Counted from the stretch's first letter, positions 27,586-40,045 are shown. The stretch is DNA of 64,000 bases from Bosea beijingensis (GCF_030758975.1 NZ_CP132359.1:682001-746000); one strand, 5' to 3'. Numbers and translations: made by a program. The notes: generated by a model not told the origin, from the sequence alone.

Positions 27586-27921
27586 TTAGCTCGCCTGCTT
27601 CACCGCGATGCCCTTCTCTTCGAAGAGCTGCTGCAATTCGCCGGCCTGGAACATCTCGCGGGTGATGTCGCAACCGCCGACGAACTCGCCCTTGACGTAG
27701 AGCTGCGGGATCGTCGGCCAGTTCGAGAAGGCCTTGATGCCCTCGCGGATTTCCTGGTCCTCGAGCACGTTCACGCCCTTATAGGGCACGCCGATATAGC
27801 CGAGGATCTGCGCGACCTGGCCGGAGAAGCCGCACATCGGGAATTGCGGCGTGCCCTTCATGAAGAGCACCACGTCGTTGTTCTTCACTTCCGCTTCGAT
27901 GCGGGCATTGACGTCGGACAT
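27586..27921 (-). CDS. grxD: Monothiol glutaredoxin (Grx4 family)
   Basis: The 111-residue protein has CGFS at residues 30-33 and [12 protein letters not shown], the iron-sulfur carrier glutaredoxin signature, with the WPTIPQLY and GGCDI glutathione-binding loops. It partners BolA proteins in cluster transfer and iron sensing. The gene is third in purL-bolA-grxD with the adjacent bolA-family gene 46 bp upstream, which supports that partnership. Confidence 0.96.
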   Translation of the reverse strand: MSDVNARIEAEVKNNDVVLFMKGTPQFPMCGFSGQVAQILGYIGVPYKGVNVLEDQEIREGIKAFSNWPTIPQLYVKGEFVGGCDITREMFQAGELQQLFEEKGIAVKQAS

Positions 27922-27967
27922 CGTGTCTCTCCTGAAGCGGGTTCAAGGCCCGCCGGATGCTACTGTT

Positions 27968-28204
27968 CTAATCTTGGGGAACGCTGGTCGTCAGCGCAAG
28001 GGCGTGCAGCACGCCGCCCATATTCCCCTGGAGCGCAGCATAGACCATCTGGTGCTGCTGCACCCGGGTCTTGCCCTTGAAGGCGGCCGAGACGACGGTC
28101 GCGGCATAGTGGTCGCCGTCGCCGGCCAGATCCTTGATCTCGATCGCCGCATCCGGCAGCGCCGCCTTGATCATGCGTTCGATCTCGTGGGCATCCATCG
28201 CCAT
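27968..28204 (-). CDS. bolA: BolA family protein
   Basis: The 78-residue protein has the BolA fold signature: DAHEIERMIKAALPDA, a DGDHYAATVVSAAF strand pair and RVQQHQMVYAAL, where the histidine can ligate a shared [2Fe-2S] cluster with a monothiol glutaredoxin. It is closer in length to the IbaG/BolA2-type than to the longer E. coli BolA. It follows purL by 12 bp and precedes grxD. Confidence 0.93.
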   Translation of the reverse strand: MAMDAHEIERMIKAALPDAAIEIKDLAGDGDHYAATVVSAAFKGKTRVQQHQMVYAALQGNMGGVLHALALTTSVPQD

Positions 28205-28216
28205 GGGTCGAACTCC

Positions 28217-30427
<2,211 letters not shown>

Positions 30428-30522
30428 GGGCTCAGGGTTCCTGGCGGGTCCGGCGATAGGGGTTGGCAGGGGCATAGCCTGCCTCGGCCCGCGAGACAAC
30501 ATTCCCGGTGCGGACGGCGCTT

Positions 30523-30960
30523 TCAGCGCTGGATGGCGGCAAGCGCAGCCCTGAGCGGCGGCGGGATCGGCACGGGCTTCTGGCTCGCCCGCTCGACATA
30601 GACGTGGGTGAAGCGCCCTTGCGCCGCCGCTTGATCGCCACCCTGCCGGAAGATGCCGATGCGATAGGTCACCGAGCTGTTGCCGAGCCGCTCGACGGCG
30701 ATCCCGGCCTCCACGGTCTCGGGGAAGGCGACGCTCTCGAAATAGGTGCAGCCGGTCTCGGCCACGAGCCCGACTATGTCGCTGCCGGAAAGGTCGAGGA
30801 AGCCGTTCTCGATCAGCCAGGCATTCACCGCGGTGTCGAACCAGCCATAATAGACCACGTTGTTGACGTGGCCGAAGGCGTCGTTGTCATGCCAGCGCGT
30901 CGGAATGGCGCGGAAGGCGCGGAAATCGGCGCGGGTCAGGCGGGGCTGGCGTTCGCTCAT
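30523..30960 (-). CDS. Acyl-CoA thioesterase (4HBT / YbgC-like)
   Basis: The 145-residue hotdog-fold protein has [21 protein letters not shown], the 4-hydroxybenzoyl-CoA thioesterase signature with catalytic Asp. It should hydrolyse short acyl-CoA or aromatic acyl-CoA in the cytosol. Its ATG overlaps the stop of the upstream methyltransferase gene by four bases (ATGA), so the two are translationally coupled. Confidence 0.9.
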   Translation of the reverse strand: MSERQPRLTRADFRAFRAIPTRWHDNDAFGHVNNVVYYGWFDTAVNAWLIENGFLDLSGSDIVGLVAETGCTYFESVAFPETVEAGIAVERLGNSSVTYRIGIFRQGGDQAAAQGRFTHVYVERASQKPVPIPPPLRAALAAIQR

Positions 30961-31844
30961 TCCACACCTCCCGGCTTCTCGCCCGCCTTGATCTCCGGCA
31001 CGCCGAGCGCATCGGCCAGCCGCGTTTTGGCCGAGCCCGGCTTCAATGGTTTCTGCTGGCTCTCATGCGGCGCCCAACCGGAGACCCAGACGAATTCGAA
31101 CGTCGCCGGCAGGCGCCCGTCCGGATCGGCAAAACGTTCGGCATAGAGCGAAGCCGCGCGCAGCAGCGTCTCGCGCCGCGATGGCGTCTTGCGCCGGGCG
31201 ACGAGCGTGTTGGCCCAGCCCATGGCGCGCAGGTCGCGGAACAGCCCGAAGGCGTCGCGATAGCGCACCGTCACGATCTCACTGTCGATGACCGGCAATG
31301 CGAAACCGGCGCGCTGCAGGAGCCCGCCGAGATCGCGCAGGTCGGCGAAGGGCGCGACGCGCGGGCTGACCCCGCCCGTCGTCTCGCTCTCGGCTTCGAG
31401 CAAGGCCTGCCTAATCTCCTGCAAGGTGCGCCCGCCGAGCAGACAGCCCATGAACAGCCCGTCGGGCTTCAGCGCCCGCTTGATCTGGATGAAGGCGCCA
31501 GGCAGGTCGTTGACCCCGTGCAGCGCCAGCAGCGAAACGGCGAGATCGAGCGAACCAGCAGCGAAAGGCAGGCTCTCAAGATCGCCGACGAGATCGGCCT
31601 GACCGCCCCTGGCTTCGGCCATGCGCAGGACACGACCAGCCTTGCCGGCGAGAATGGGGGCGAGGACCGGCAGCGGGGTGCCGAGGTCGGCCGCGACCGC
31701 GAATTCACGCAGCACCGCGCCAAGCCGATCCTCCAGATCCCCGGCCGCACGTTGCAGCAGGAAATCCGGATAGTCGCCGGCCAGCGCGCGCCTCAGCCGC
31801 GAACGGCCGAGTGCCCGGTCGAAGACAAGACTCTGGTCACTCAA
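30957..31844 (-). CDS. SAM-dependent methyltransferase, BioC/NDUFAF5-like
   Basis: The 295-residue protein starts VFDRALGRSRLRRAL, the conserved N-terminus of the alphaproteobacterial homologue of complex I assembly factor NDUFAF5. A divergent class I methyltransferase fold follows; DLVGDLESLPFAAGSLDLAVSLLALHGVNDLPGA holds the motif II/III region. SAM binding motif I is weak (VLAPILAGKAGRVLRM), so catalytic activity is uncertain. It is coupled to the downstream thioesterase gene. Confidence 0.82.
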   Translation of the reverse strand: MSDQSLVFDRALGRSRLRRALAGDYPDFLLQRAAGDLEDRLGAVLREFAVAADLGTPLPVLAPILAGKAGRVLRMAEARGGQADLVGDLESLPFAAGSLDLAVSLLALHGVNDLPGAFIQIKRALKPDGLFMGCLLGGRTLQEIRQALLEAESETTGGVSPRVAPFADLRDLGGLLQRAGFALPVIDSEIVTVRYRDAFGLFRDLRAMGWANTLVARRKTPSRRETLLRAASLYAERFADPDGRLPATFEFVWVSGWAPHESQQKPLKPGSAKTRLADALGVPEIKAGEKPGGVE

Positions 31845-31947
31845 CTTTGCACCGTCAGCAAGACGTAAGCCCTCACCCTTCGAGGTGCCATTCCTATTCG
31901 GAACAGCTCCTCAGGACGAGGGCTGAGTTGAACGAGCCGTGTGCCGC

Positions 31948-32826
31948 TCAGCGGTCGAGCAGCTTCTCGATTTCAGCGCGCAACTGCGGGCCGAGGTCGC
32001 CGCGATCGAGCGCATAGGCGATATTCGCCGTGAGGAAGCCGATCTTCGAGCCGGTATCGTAAATCTCGCCGTCGAAACGCACGGCATGGAACGCTTCCTG
32101 CCGCGACAGCGCGATCATCGAATCGGTCAACTGGATCTCGCCGCCTGCGCCCTTCTCCTGATTGGCGAGCAGGTTGAAGATCGTGGGCTGCAAGATGTAA
32201 CGGCCGGTGATGTGGAGATTGGACGGGGCCGTGCCCTTCGGCGGCTTCTCGACCATGCCGGTGATCTTCGAGACCTTGGCCTTGGCGTCCTGGACACCGA
32301 CGATGCCATATTGATGGGTCTGGTCGTCCGGCACGGGGGCGACGGCGATATGGTTGCCGCCATGCTGGTCATAGGCCTCGATCATCTCGGCGAGGCAGCC
32401 TTTGCCGGCGCTGTAATGCAGCATGTCGGGCAGCAGCAGCGCGAAGGGCTCGTCACCGACGATCTCGCGCGCGCACCAGACGGCATGGCCGAGGCCGAGC
32501 GGCGCCTGCTGGCGGGTGAAGCTGGTCGCGCCGGCGGCCGGCAGGTCGTGCTTCAGCGCCTCCAGTTCCTTCGTCTTGTTGCGCTTGGCCAACGTGTCGT
32601 CGAGCTCGTAGGCCATGTCGAAATGGTCCTCGATCACTGCCTTGTTGCGGCCGGTGACGAAGATGAAATGCTCGATGCCGGCGGCGCGCGCCTCGTCCAC
32701 GACATGCTGCACGACCGGACGGTCGACGATGGTGAGCATCTCCTTCGGGATCGCCTTGGTGGCGGGCAGGAAGCGGGTGCCAAGACCAGCGACGGGAAGA
32801 ACGGCCTTGCGGATGCGTTTCGTCAT
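31948..32826 (-). CDS. galU: UTP-glucose-1-phosphate uridylyltransferase
   Basis: The 292-residue nucleotidyltransferase makes UDP-glucose from glucose 1-phosphate and UTP. Signatures are AGLGTRFLPATKAIPKEML (residues ~13-31), GRNKAVIEDHFD, LGLGHAVWCAR, VEKP and GGEIQLTDS. ATG 32826 (MTKRIRKAVLPVAG) is the family start; the frame to 32895 is rejected. It is divergent from galE, and the pair supplies UDP-glucose and UDP-galactose for envelope polysaccharides. Confidence 0.97.
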   Translation of the reverse strand: MTKRIRKAVLPVAGLGTRFLPATKAIPKEMLTIVDRPVVQHVVDEARAAGIEHFIFVTGRNKAVIEDHFDMAYELDDTLAKRNKTKELEALKHDLPAAGATSFTRQQAPLGLGHAVWCAREIVGDEPFALLLPDMLHYSAGKGCLAEMIEAYDQHGGNHIAVAPVPDDQTHQYGIVGVQDAKAKVSKITGMVEKPPKGTAPSNLHITGRYILQPTIFNLLANQEKGAGGEIQLTDSMIALSRQEAFHAVRFDGEIYDTGSKIGFLTANIAYALDRGDLGPQLRAEIEKLLDR

Positions 32827-32995
32827 GAAAAATCCATTGGGCGCAATAGCCTTGCCGAAGCCAGGCAGTGATGGGAACGGCCGCACAACTGTCATGGTTG
32901 GCGGCCATCAGGCGGTATTAGCTGACAGGCCTTGAGAAGCCGTCAACGGTTTTTCGATAGATCCGGTTCCTGACGAAGATGAGGCGAGAGAGACG

Positions 32996-33988
32996 ATGGC
33001 GGTATTGGTTTCCGGCGGCGCCGGCTACATCGGCAGCCACATGGTTCTGGAATTGCTGGATCGCGGCGAGAAGGTCGTGGTGCTCGACAATCTCTCGACC
33101 GGCTTCTGGTGGGCGGTGCCGCCCGAGGCGATCTTCGTCCAGGGCGATATCGGCAACCAGGAACTCGTCGAGGGCCTGATCGGCGAATATGAGATCACCG
33201 AGATCGCGCATTTCGCCGCCAGGATCGTGGTTCCGGAATCCGTTTCCGACCCTCTGGGCTATTATTTCAACAATACCGTGAAGACCCGCGGGCTGATCGA
33301 GAGCGCCGCCCGCAAGGGCGTGAAGCACGTGATCTTCTCCTCCACAGCCGCCGTCTATGGCGAGCCGCCGGTCTCGCCTGTGCCGGAAGAGATCGCGCTG
33401 AACCCGATCAACCCCTATGGCCGCTCGAAATTGATGAGCGAGTGGATGCTGCAGGACGCGGCCAAGGCCCATGGCTTCTCCTACGTGGCGCTGCGCTATT
33501 TCAACGTCGCCGGCGCCGATCCGAAGGGCCGCTCCGGCCAGTCCTCGCCGAACGCGACCCATCTCATCAAGGTCGCGAGCCAGGCGGCGCTCGGCCAGCG
33601 CGACGGCCTCACCGTCTTCGGCACCGACTATGCGACGCCGGACGGCACCTGCGTGCGCGACTATATCCACGTCACCGATCTCGCCCGCGCGCATCTGGCT
33701 GCGCTCGACCATCTGCGCGGCGGCGGAGAGAGCCTCACGCTGAACTGCGGCTATGGCCGCGGTTATTCGGTGAAGGAGGTCGTCGAGGTCGTGAAGAAGG
33801 TATCCGGCGTCGATTTCCCGGTGACGCTGGCGGAACGCAGGGCCGGCGACCCGGCCTCGCTGATCGCCCGGGCCGACCGCATCCGCGCCGAACTGGGCTG
33901 GCAGCCGGAGCATGACGATCTCGACGAGATCGTCGGCCAGGCGCTCGCCTGGGAAGAGAAGCTCAGGATGAAGAACGCCTCGGCCTGA
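32996..33988 (+). CDS. galE: UDP-glucose 4-epimerase
   Basis: The 330-residue extended short-chain dehydrogenase interconverts UDP-glucose and UDP-galactose. GGAGYIGSH near residue 7 binds NAD, and the catalytic YxxxK is in NPYGRSKLMSEWML. FSSTAAVYG contains the catalytic serine/threonine. GAGAGACG precedes ATG 32996. Divergent partner of galU across 169 bp. Confidence 0.96.
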   Translation: MAVLVSGGAGYIGSHMVLELLDRGEKVVVLDNLSTGFWWAVPPEAIFVQGDIGNQELVEGLIGEYEITEIAHFAARIVVPESVSDPLGYYFNNTVKTRGLIESAARKGVKHVIFSSTAAVYGEPPVSPVPEEIALNPINPYGRSKLMSEWMLQDAAKAHGFSYVALRYFNVAGADPKGRSGQSSPNATHLIKVASQAALGQRDGLTVFGTDYATPDGTCVRDYIHVTDLARAHLAALDHLRGGGESLTLNCGYGRGYSVKEVVEVVKKVSGVDFPVTLAERRAGDPASLIARADRIRAELGWQPEHDDLDEIVGQALAWEEKLRMKNASA

Positions 33989-34152
33989 GATTCACGCCGC
34001 TTGCCTCGCGCAGGCAGCACCACCCTCTTTGACGGAGTGTGAATTCAGCCCGCCAATGTGAACCTTACCGAGGCTCGCGACGATAAACGAGGTACAGTTC
34101 GCTCAGATCGCTCCCCGCTTTTCGGAGTCGACGCCAAAACCAGAGGCGCGTC

Positions 34153-34644
34153 ATGAAAGCAGCAGAGATCAATCGCTATCTGATCCGATTTGGCTATCTC
34201 GACGGCTTCGAAAAGCTTCTGCGCTCAAAAGCCATCCACCCGTCTCCCGCAAAGATCGGCCAGATCCGGGCCAGGCTCTTCAAGCTCCTGCTGTGGAAGA
34301 TCACGCAGGGGAAGAAGGAGATCAATCGTCTCCAGACCGCCATCGACCAGTTGGAGATGGCCTGCCGCGGCGGCCTGGATGCCAAGCGGATGGAAAACAA
34401 CGCCGCTTATTCGGCCGTCGTCGACCGGCTCGTCTCGCCGCTTCAGGATTTCGACGGCTGGGTGATCAGCCTCTTCGAAACGGACATGGCGCTCCTGTCG
34501 AACATTCACAATCCCACGACTGCGGACAACCGGATCGACTCGCTTTCGGGCTCGTTCAATGCTTTGTGGCGGCAAAGAATGGCGGATGAGGACGGCCTTG
34601 TGAGCCATCCGGACCTGTTCGATCTGTCCATTCACATTGACTAG
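34153..34644 (+). CDS. Hypothetical protein
   Basis: The 163-residue protein is predicted to be mostly helical (KAAEINRYLIRFGYLDGFEKLLRS..., KITQGKKEINRLQTAIDQLEMA). No signal peptide or membrane segment is visible and no domain is recognised. Its base composition is somewhat lower in GC than its neighbours. GAGGCGCG before ATG 34153 supports translation. It has no obvious operon partner. Confidence 0.75.
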   Translation: MKAAEINRYLIRFGYLDGFEKLLRSKAIHPSPAKIGQIRARLFKLLLWKITQGKKEINRLQTAIDQLEMACRGGLDAKRMENNAAYSAVVDRLVSPLQDFDGWVISLFETDMALLSNIHNPTTADNRIDSLSGSFNALWRQRMADEDGLVSHPDLFDLSIHID

Positions 34645-34686
34645 CGCCCATGCGCGGTTACGAGGCAGCCCCGATCAGGCGACCTC

Positions 34687-34730
34687 TGTCATTCCGGGGG
34701 CCGCGCCTGCGGCATGCCCTCGGAATGACA
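34687..34730. repeat. Palindromic repeat, TGTCATTCC family
   Basis: TGTCATTCCGGG and CCTCGGAATGACA arms flank a GC-rich loop between the convergent 34153 gene and rnk. It is the same family as 22211-22252. Confidence 0.75.
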
Positions 34731-34738
34731 GGAGGGAG

Positions 34739-35149
34739 TCAGGACGCGGCCTGCTCCTGCGCCGGCTCGCGAACCTCCAGCACGGTCAGGCGCTTCACGT
34801 CGCCCGAGCGCGTCGTCCAGTCGATCGATCGCTCGGCCGCCATACCGATCAACGCGACGCCGATCGGCGTCATCACCGAGATGCGGTTCTTCTCGATATC
34901 GGCATGCTCAGGCCATACCAACGTGACGGCGGTCTCCCGCTTGGTGCTCTCGTCGCGATAGACGATCTGGCTGCCGATCCGGGCATGGTCATGCGAGACG
35001 CGGCCCTCCGGCAGGATGCGGGCGCGATCGAGCTCATGGGTCAGCTCGGCAGCGAGGTCGGGCATGGTATGGGCCGCGCCGGCCGCGATGCGGCTCAGCA
35101 TGGCATGGTCCGCGGCCGTGACGGTGATGGCGGGACGCTTGGTGGACAT
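34739..35149 (-). CDS. rnk: Nucleoside diphosphate kinase regulator (GreA/Rnk-like)
   Basis: The 136-residue protein has an N-terminal helical segment (TAADHAMLSRIAAGAAHTMPD) and a C-terminal GreA/Rnk domain (ARIGSQIVYRDE, ISVMTPIGVALIGMA). Rnk proteins bind RNA polymerase through the C-terminal domain but lack the long coiled coil of GreA. ATG 35149 is chosen over the open frame to 35209. An unusual leader lies upstream (see 35150-35531). Confidence 0.88.
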   Translation of the reverse strand: MSTKRPAITVTAADHAMLSRIAAGAAHTMPDLAAELTHELDRARILPEGRVSHDHARIGSQIVYRDESTKRETAVTLVWPEHADIEKNRISVMTPIGVALIGMAAERSIDWTTRSGDVKRLTVLEVREPAQEQAAS

Positions 35150-35531
35150 CAGGACAGGTCTTTCATCGAAAAGGCGAGCGCCCGCCGGCGGACGAAAACC
35201 GCACGGCATCCAAAGGTCGAACTCGCAGGGAAACTGGGAAGAGGAAGCGCCCCCGAACCGGAGGCGCCAAGCGCGACAGGCCCGGGGCTAGAAGCCCGCG
35301 ATGAGGTTGCCCGAGCGGTGCAGGCCGCGGCGGAAGGGGGACGCGCTGTTCATCCGCCGAGAGTCTGACAATCACCGAGGCTTGTCAAATCACGAACACG
35401 TCTCATTGCCAGCCGCGCCTTAGTGTCGCTGACAGGTCCGGACGCCACCCCACTGGCGCTCCCTTAACCCTTGGTTAATCTTGTTCGGGCGCTGTGAAGA
35501 TGTTTCCATCCAGCATTCGCCGGGAGTGTCC
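35150..35531. other. Intergenic region rnk / lytic transglycosylase
   Basis: These 382 bp hold the divergent promoters. On the minus strand it contains a 21-codon ORF (35288-35353), a following GC-rich hairpin near 35246-35275 (GGCGCC / GGGCGC arms), and a perfect TTGACA at 35385-35390 that could be a -35 box. On the plus strand an AT-rich stretch (CCTTAACCCTTGGTTAATC) lies about 60 nt before the transglycosylase ATG. Confidence 0.45.
35288..35353 (-). CDS. Possible 21-residue leader peptide
   Basis: ATG 35353 opens a 21-residue frame (MNSASPFRRGLHRSGNLIAG plus F) between a TTGACA box and a hairpin, upstream of rnk. The start codon lies close to the predicted transcription start, so it may be nearly leaderless. 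It is short enough to occur by chance. Confidence 0.25.
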   Translation of the reverse strand: MNSASPFRRGLHRSGNLIAGF

Positions 35532-36767
35532 ATGCGTCTGTCCGTCATCGCAGCCTCAGTCCTGATCAGCCTGGCACCGGCGCTGGCCCAGACCACCGGC
35601 TCGATCAACGCGTCCGGCGCCCAGGCCCGCAGCAATGCGCAGGCGACCCCGGCGAGCGCCTCCTTCGACGTTTTCGTGCAACGGCTCTGGCCGCTGGCTC
35701 AAGGCCGCGGCATTTCGCGCGCCACGTTCGACCTCGCCTTCCGCGGCGTGACGCCGGATCCGTCGATCGTCGCGCTGACGAAGAAGCAGTCCGAGTTCAG
35801 CGCCCCGATCTGGAACTATCTGGAGAATGCCGTCGGCGGCTCGCGCATCCAGCGCGGGCGCGAGGCCGCGGCCGAAAATGCCTCCGTGCTCGCGCAGGTC
35901 GAGGCGCGCTACGGCGTGCCCAAGGAGGTCGTCCTCGGCGTCTGGGGCATGGAGACCAATTACGGCTCGTTCAAGGGCGGCAAGGATGTCATCCGCTCGC
36001 TCGCGACGCTGGCTTCGATCCGCTATCGCGGCGACTTCTTCCGCGATGAACTCCTGACCGCTCTCGAACTGATCGAGAAGGGCCATGTCGAGCGCAGCGA
36101 ATTGAAAGGCTCCTGGGCTGGCGCCATGGGCCACACCCAGTTCATGCCGTCGAGCTACATGAAATATGCGGTCGACTGGACCGGCGACGGCCACGCCGAC
36201 ATCTGGACCTCGTCGAGCGACGCCATCGCCTCAACCGCCAATTATCTCAAGGGCTATGGCTGGGTGCCCGGCCTGCCCTGGGGCATGGAGGTGACGCTTC
36301 CTGCCGGCTTCGACCACCGCCTGGACAAGGCGAGCTTCTCCAGCTTCGCTTCCGCCGGCATCCGCCGCGCCGATGGCGGGCGCCTGCCCTCCTCCGGCGA
36401 AGGCCGCCTGTTCTATCCGGCCGGTCATACCGGCCCGGTGATGCTGCTCACTGCCAATTTCGACGTCATCAAGAAATACAACTCGTCGGATGCCTATGCG
36501 ATGGCCGTCGGCCATCTCGGCGACCGCATCGCCGGGCGCGCCGCGATCCAGGGCAACTGGCCGACCAAGGCCCCGCGCCTCGACATGGCCGCGACCCGCG
36601 ATCTCCAGAACCGCCTGAAGGCGCTCGGCCTCTACAATCACGATGCTGATGGCCGCATCGGCACAGGCACGCGCGAGGCGGTCCGCCGCTACCAGATCAG
36701 CGCCGGCGAGATCGCCGACGGCTATCCCACGCCGGCCCTGCTGTCGAAGCTGCGCGGCAAGCGCTGA
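35532..36767 (+). CDS. mltB: Lytic murein transglycosylase, MltB family, with peptidoglycan-binding domain
   Basis: The 411-residue secreted enzyme has a signal peptide (MRLSVIAASVLISLAPALAQ). The MltB-type catalytic domain (~50-340) has GVWGMETNYGSFKG with the catalytic glutamate and SWAGAMGHTQFMPSSYM. The C-terminal peptidoglycan-binding domain (~345-410) shows LQNRLKALGLYNHDADGRIG. It cleaves glycan strands with anhydro-muropeptide formation. No lipobox is present, so it should be soluble in the periplasm. ATG 35532 directly starts the signal peptide; the frame is open upstream to 35481. Confidence 0.93.
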   Translation: MRLSVIAASVLISLAPALAQTTGSINASGAQARSNAQATPASASFDVFVQRLWPLAQGRGISRATFDLAFRGVTPDPSIVALTKKQSEFSAPIWNYLENAVGGSRIQRGREAAAENASVLAQVEARYGVPKEVVLGVWGMETNYGSFKGGKDVIRSLATLASIRYRGDFFRDELLTALELIEKGHVERSELKGSWAGAMGHTQFMPSSYMKYAVDWTGDGHADIWTSSSDAIASTANYLKGYGWVPGLPWGMEVTLPAGFDHRLDKASFSSFASAGIRRADGGRLPSSGEGRLFYPAGHTGPVMLLTANFDVIKKYNSSDAYAMAVGHLGDRIAGRAAIQGNWPTKAPRLDMAATRDLQNRLKALGLYNHDADGRIGTGTREAVRRYQISAGEIADGYPTPALLSKLRGKR

Positions 36768-36823
36768 CTTCGGGCCGGCCCGGGCCTATAATGGGGAGCG
36801 AAGGGGAACCACCGGATCGGCCT

Positions 36824-38026
36824 ATGCGCCTGCGCTCGCTCGCCATGGTTCTGGCTGCCGCCTGCCTGCTCCTGCTGACGGGCGGGCCGACCTCTCTCGC
36901 CCAGCAGCAGCCGCAACAGCGCAGCCTGTTCCAGATGTTCTGGCAGATCCCGGCCCAGCCGCGAAACGCGACGCCGCAGCCGCGCCAGCGCGTCGCGCCG
37001 GCCGTCCGCCGCCGCGATGCGCCCGTCGTCGTCCGCGACGATCCGGTCATCCCCAAGGTCGATGTCACCAGCCGCATCGTGGTCATGGGCGATTCCCTCG
37101 CCAATCTCCTGGCGAACGGCCTGGACGACGCCCTCAACAACCGGCCCGATGTCGAGGTGATCCACAAGGCCAAGCCCGATTCCGGCCTGGTGCGCAGCGA
37201 CTTCTACGACTGGCCGAAGACGATCTCCGAGCTGCTCGCCAGCGACCAGAAGATCAGCATCGGCGTCGTCCTGCTGGGCCTCAACGACCGCCAGCCGATG
37301 CGCGAGGGCGAGACCGTCCACGAACCCTTGAGTCCGCGCTGGCTCGAACTCTACAGCGACCGGATCGACGCCATCGCCAACGCCTTCGCCGGCAAGCGCG
37401 TGCCCTTGATCTGGGTCGGTGCGCCGCCGATGCAGAACGGACGGCTCTCGGCCGATCTCGTCACCTTCAACGACCTCTATCGCCAGCGTGTCGAGAAGGC
37501 GGGCGGGCAATATGTCGATCTCTGGGGCGGCTTCGTCGATGCCGAGAACCGCTATGCCGCGACCGGCCCGGACGTCTCCGGCCAGCCGGTGCGCCTGCGC
37601 CTCGGCGACGGCATCCATTTCACCGCGGCCGGCGCCCGCAAGGCCGCGCATTTCGTCGATCTCGTCATCCGCCGGATGATCGAGGCCGCCCCGCAGAACA
37701 GCGTCATCGCCCTGCCCGTCTCGCCCGAGACCGGCGCCCCCAGCGCGCCGGAGCTCCAGCCCGGCGGCGTCGAGCGCCTGATCGACCAGATGGTCGCGGG
37801 CGTGCCGACGATCGGCCTGCCCGCCGCCTTGCAGGCCCGCCCGCTCGCCGGGCCGATCCAGCCACTCACCGGCCAGGCCGCGCTCTCCGAGCAGCCGCTG
37901 CTCGCCTCGATCGCCGAGGCGCGCGGGCGCGGCGACGCCGCCCTCCAGCTCGAACGCGTCTTCGGCCAGGGCATCGCGCCGGACCCGCTTCCGGGCCGGC
38001 TCGACGATTACCGCTGGCCGCGCTGA
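36824..38026 (+). CDS. SGNH/GDSL-type hydrolase, DUF459 family
   Basis: The 400-residue protein has a signal peptide (MRLRSLAMVLAAACLLLL ... SLA) and a Gln/Pro-rich linker. The SGNH hydrolase domain follows, with VVMGDSLANLL holding the nucleophilic serine and GDGIHFTAAGARKAA the catalytic Asp-His pair. A Pro-rich C-terminal extension follows. DUF459 proteins are periplasmic esterase-like enzymes, some implicated in acylation or deacylation of cell-wall sugars. It follows mltB by 56 bp on the same strand, which fits a cell-envelope unit. Confidence 0.88.
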   Translation: MRLRSLAMVLAAACLLLLTGGPTSLAQQQPQQRSLFQMFWQIPAQPRNATPQPRQRVAPAVRRRDAPVVVRDDPVIPKVDVTSRIVVMGDSLANLLANGLDDALNNRPDVEVIHKAKPDSGLVRSDFYDWPKTISELLASDQKISIGVVLLGLNDRQPMREGETVHEPLSPRWLELYSDRIDAIANAFAGKRVPLIWVGAPPMQNGRLSADLVTFNDLYRQRVEKAGGQYVDLWGGFVDAENRYAATGPDVSGQPVRLRLGDGIHFTAAGARKAAHFVDLVIRRMIEAAPQNSVIALPVSPETGAPSAPELQPGGVERLIDQMVAGVPTIGLPAALQARPLAGPIQPLTGQAALSEQPLLASIAEARGRGDAALQLERVFGQGIAPDPLPGRLDDYRWPR

Positions 38027-38033
38027 ACCCGCG

Positions 38034-39548
<1,515 letters not shown>

Positions 39549-39625
39549 CGGAATCTCATCAAGTCAGGCATGCGCGCAAGAGCGCGCCAACAAAGGCTGA
39601 CGATGAGACGACGATGCGTTCCCGG

Positions 39626-39736
39626 TCAGCCCCGCGAGGTGAAGCGCGGGGCGCAGACAGGTCCGCGGGTGCGGCAACGGAAGCGGCGGCGCGGCGCCTG
39701 CTTCCCCTTCAGGGTCGATTCCATGATGGCGATCAT
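39626..39736 (-). CDS. Leader ORF 2 of ABC-F gene (36 residues, Arg-rich)
   Basis: The frame begins MIAIMESTLKGKQAPRRRFR and continues with further Arg, Cys and Pro residues. Its ATG overlaps the stop of leader ORF 1 (ATGA). The last codons and stop lie at a CCCCGCG / CGCGGGG hairpin (39630-39651). Translation through an Arg/Pro-rich stretch next to a hairpin is typical of ribosome-mediated attenuators. Reality of the ORF is inferred from this arrangement. Confidence 0.4.
   Translation of the reverse strand: MIAIMESTLKGKQAPRRRFRCRTRGPVCAPRFTSRG
39630..39651 (-). promoter_or_regulatory. Hairpin in ABC-F leader
   Basis: CCCCGCG and CGCGGGG arms with an eight-base loop lie 82 nt upstream of the ABC-F start, at the end of leader ORF 2. 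It may be an attenuator or anti-terminator stem. Confidence 0.5.
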
Positions 39737-39807
39737 AGCGATGGCGAGACCGGTGAACAGGGCGCCGCAGGTATGAGGGGCGCGAGCCCGGCGCGGAGCT
39801 CGCTCAT
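39733..39807 (-). CDS. Leader ORF 1 of ABC-F gene (24 residues)
   Basis: ATG 39807 opens a 24-residue Ala/Pro/Ser-rich frame (MSELRAGLAPLIPAAPCSPV...). A GAGG lies 12 nt before it. Its TGA overlaps the ATG of leader ORF 2 by four bases, so the two could be translationally coupled. Confidence 0.35.
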   Translation of the reverse strand: MSELRAGLAPLIPAAPCSPVSPSL

Positions 39808-39878
39808 GACATGGATTGACCTCTTTCGGATCAGATTGTGCGCGTCACTGTTCAAACGTTGCCGGTCGGCGCCGCTCT

Positions 39879-40008
39879 TGTCATTCCGGGGCTTCGCGCA
39901 GCGAGGAACCCGGAAGCCACGACTGGGCGAGCCGCCGGCAATGAATACGGAATGTCCTACCCAGTCGTGGGTTCCGGGTTCGCGCCTGCGGCGCGCCCCG
40001 GAATGACA
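39879..40008. repeat. Compound palindromic element, TGTCATTCC family
   Basis: Two copies of the family face each other. Outer arms are TGTCATTCCGGGG and CCCCGGAATGACA. Internal arms include AACCCGGAA / TTCCGGGTT and CACGACTGGG / CCCAGTCGTG. The whole 130 bp can fold into one long hairpin and resembles a miniature mobile element. Confidence 0.75.
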
Positions 40009-40045
40009 GCCGTATGTTTCAGAACCGCAGCAGCGAGAGAGATCG

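Larger units (their letters stand above)
39549..40045. other. ABC-F leader and compound repeat region
   Basis: This 497-bp interval has two parts. 39549-39807 is a minus-strand leader of the ABC-F gene with two overlapping short ORFs and a GC-rich hairpin at 39630-39651. 39879-40008 is a compound palindromic element. No longer gene is convincing here. Confidence 0.6.
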
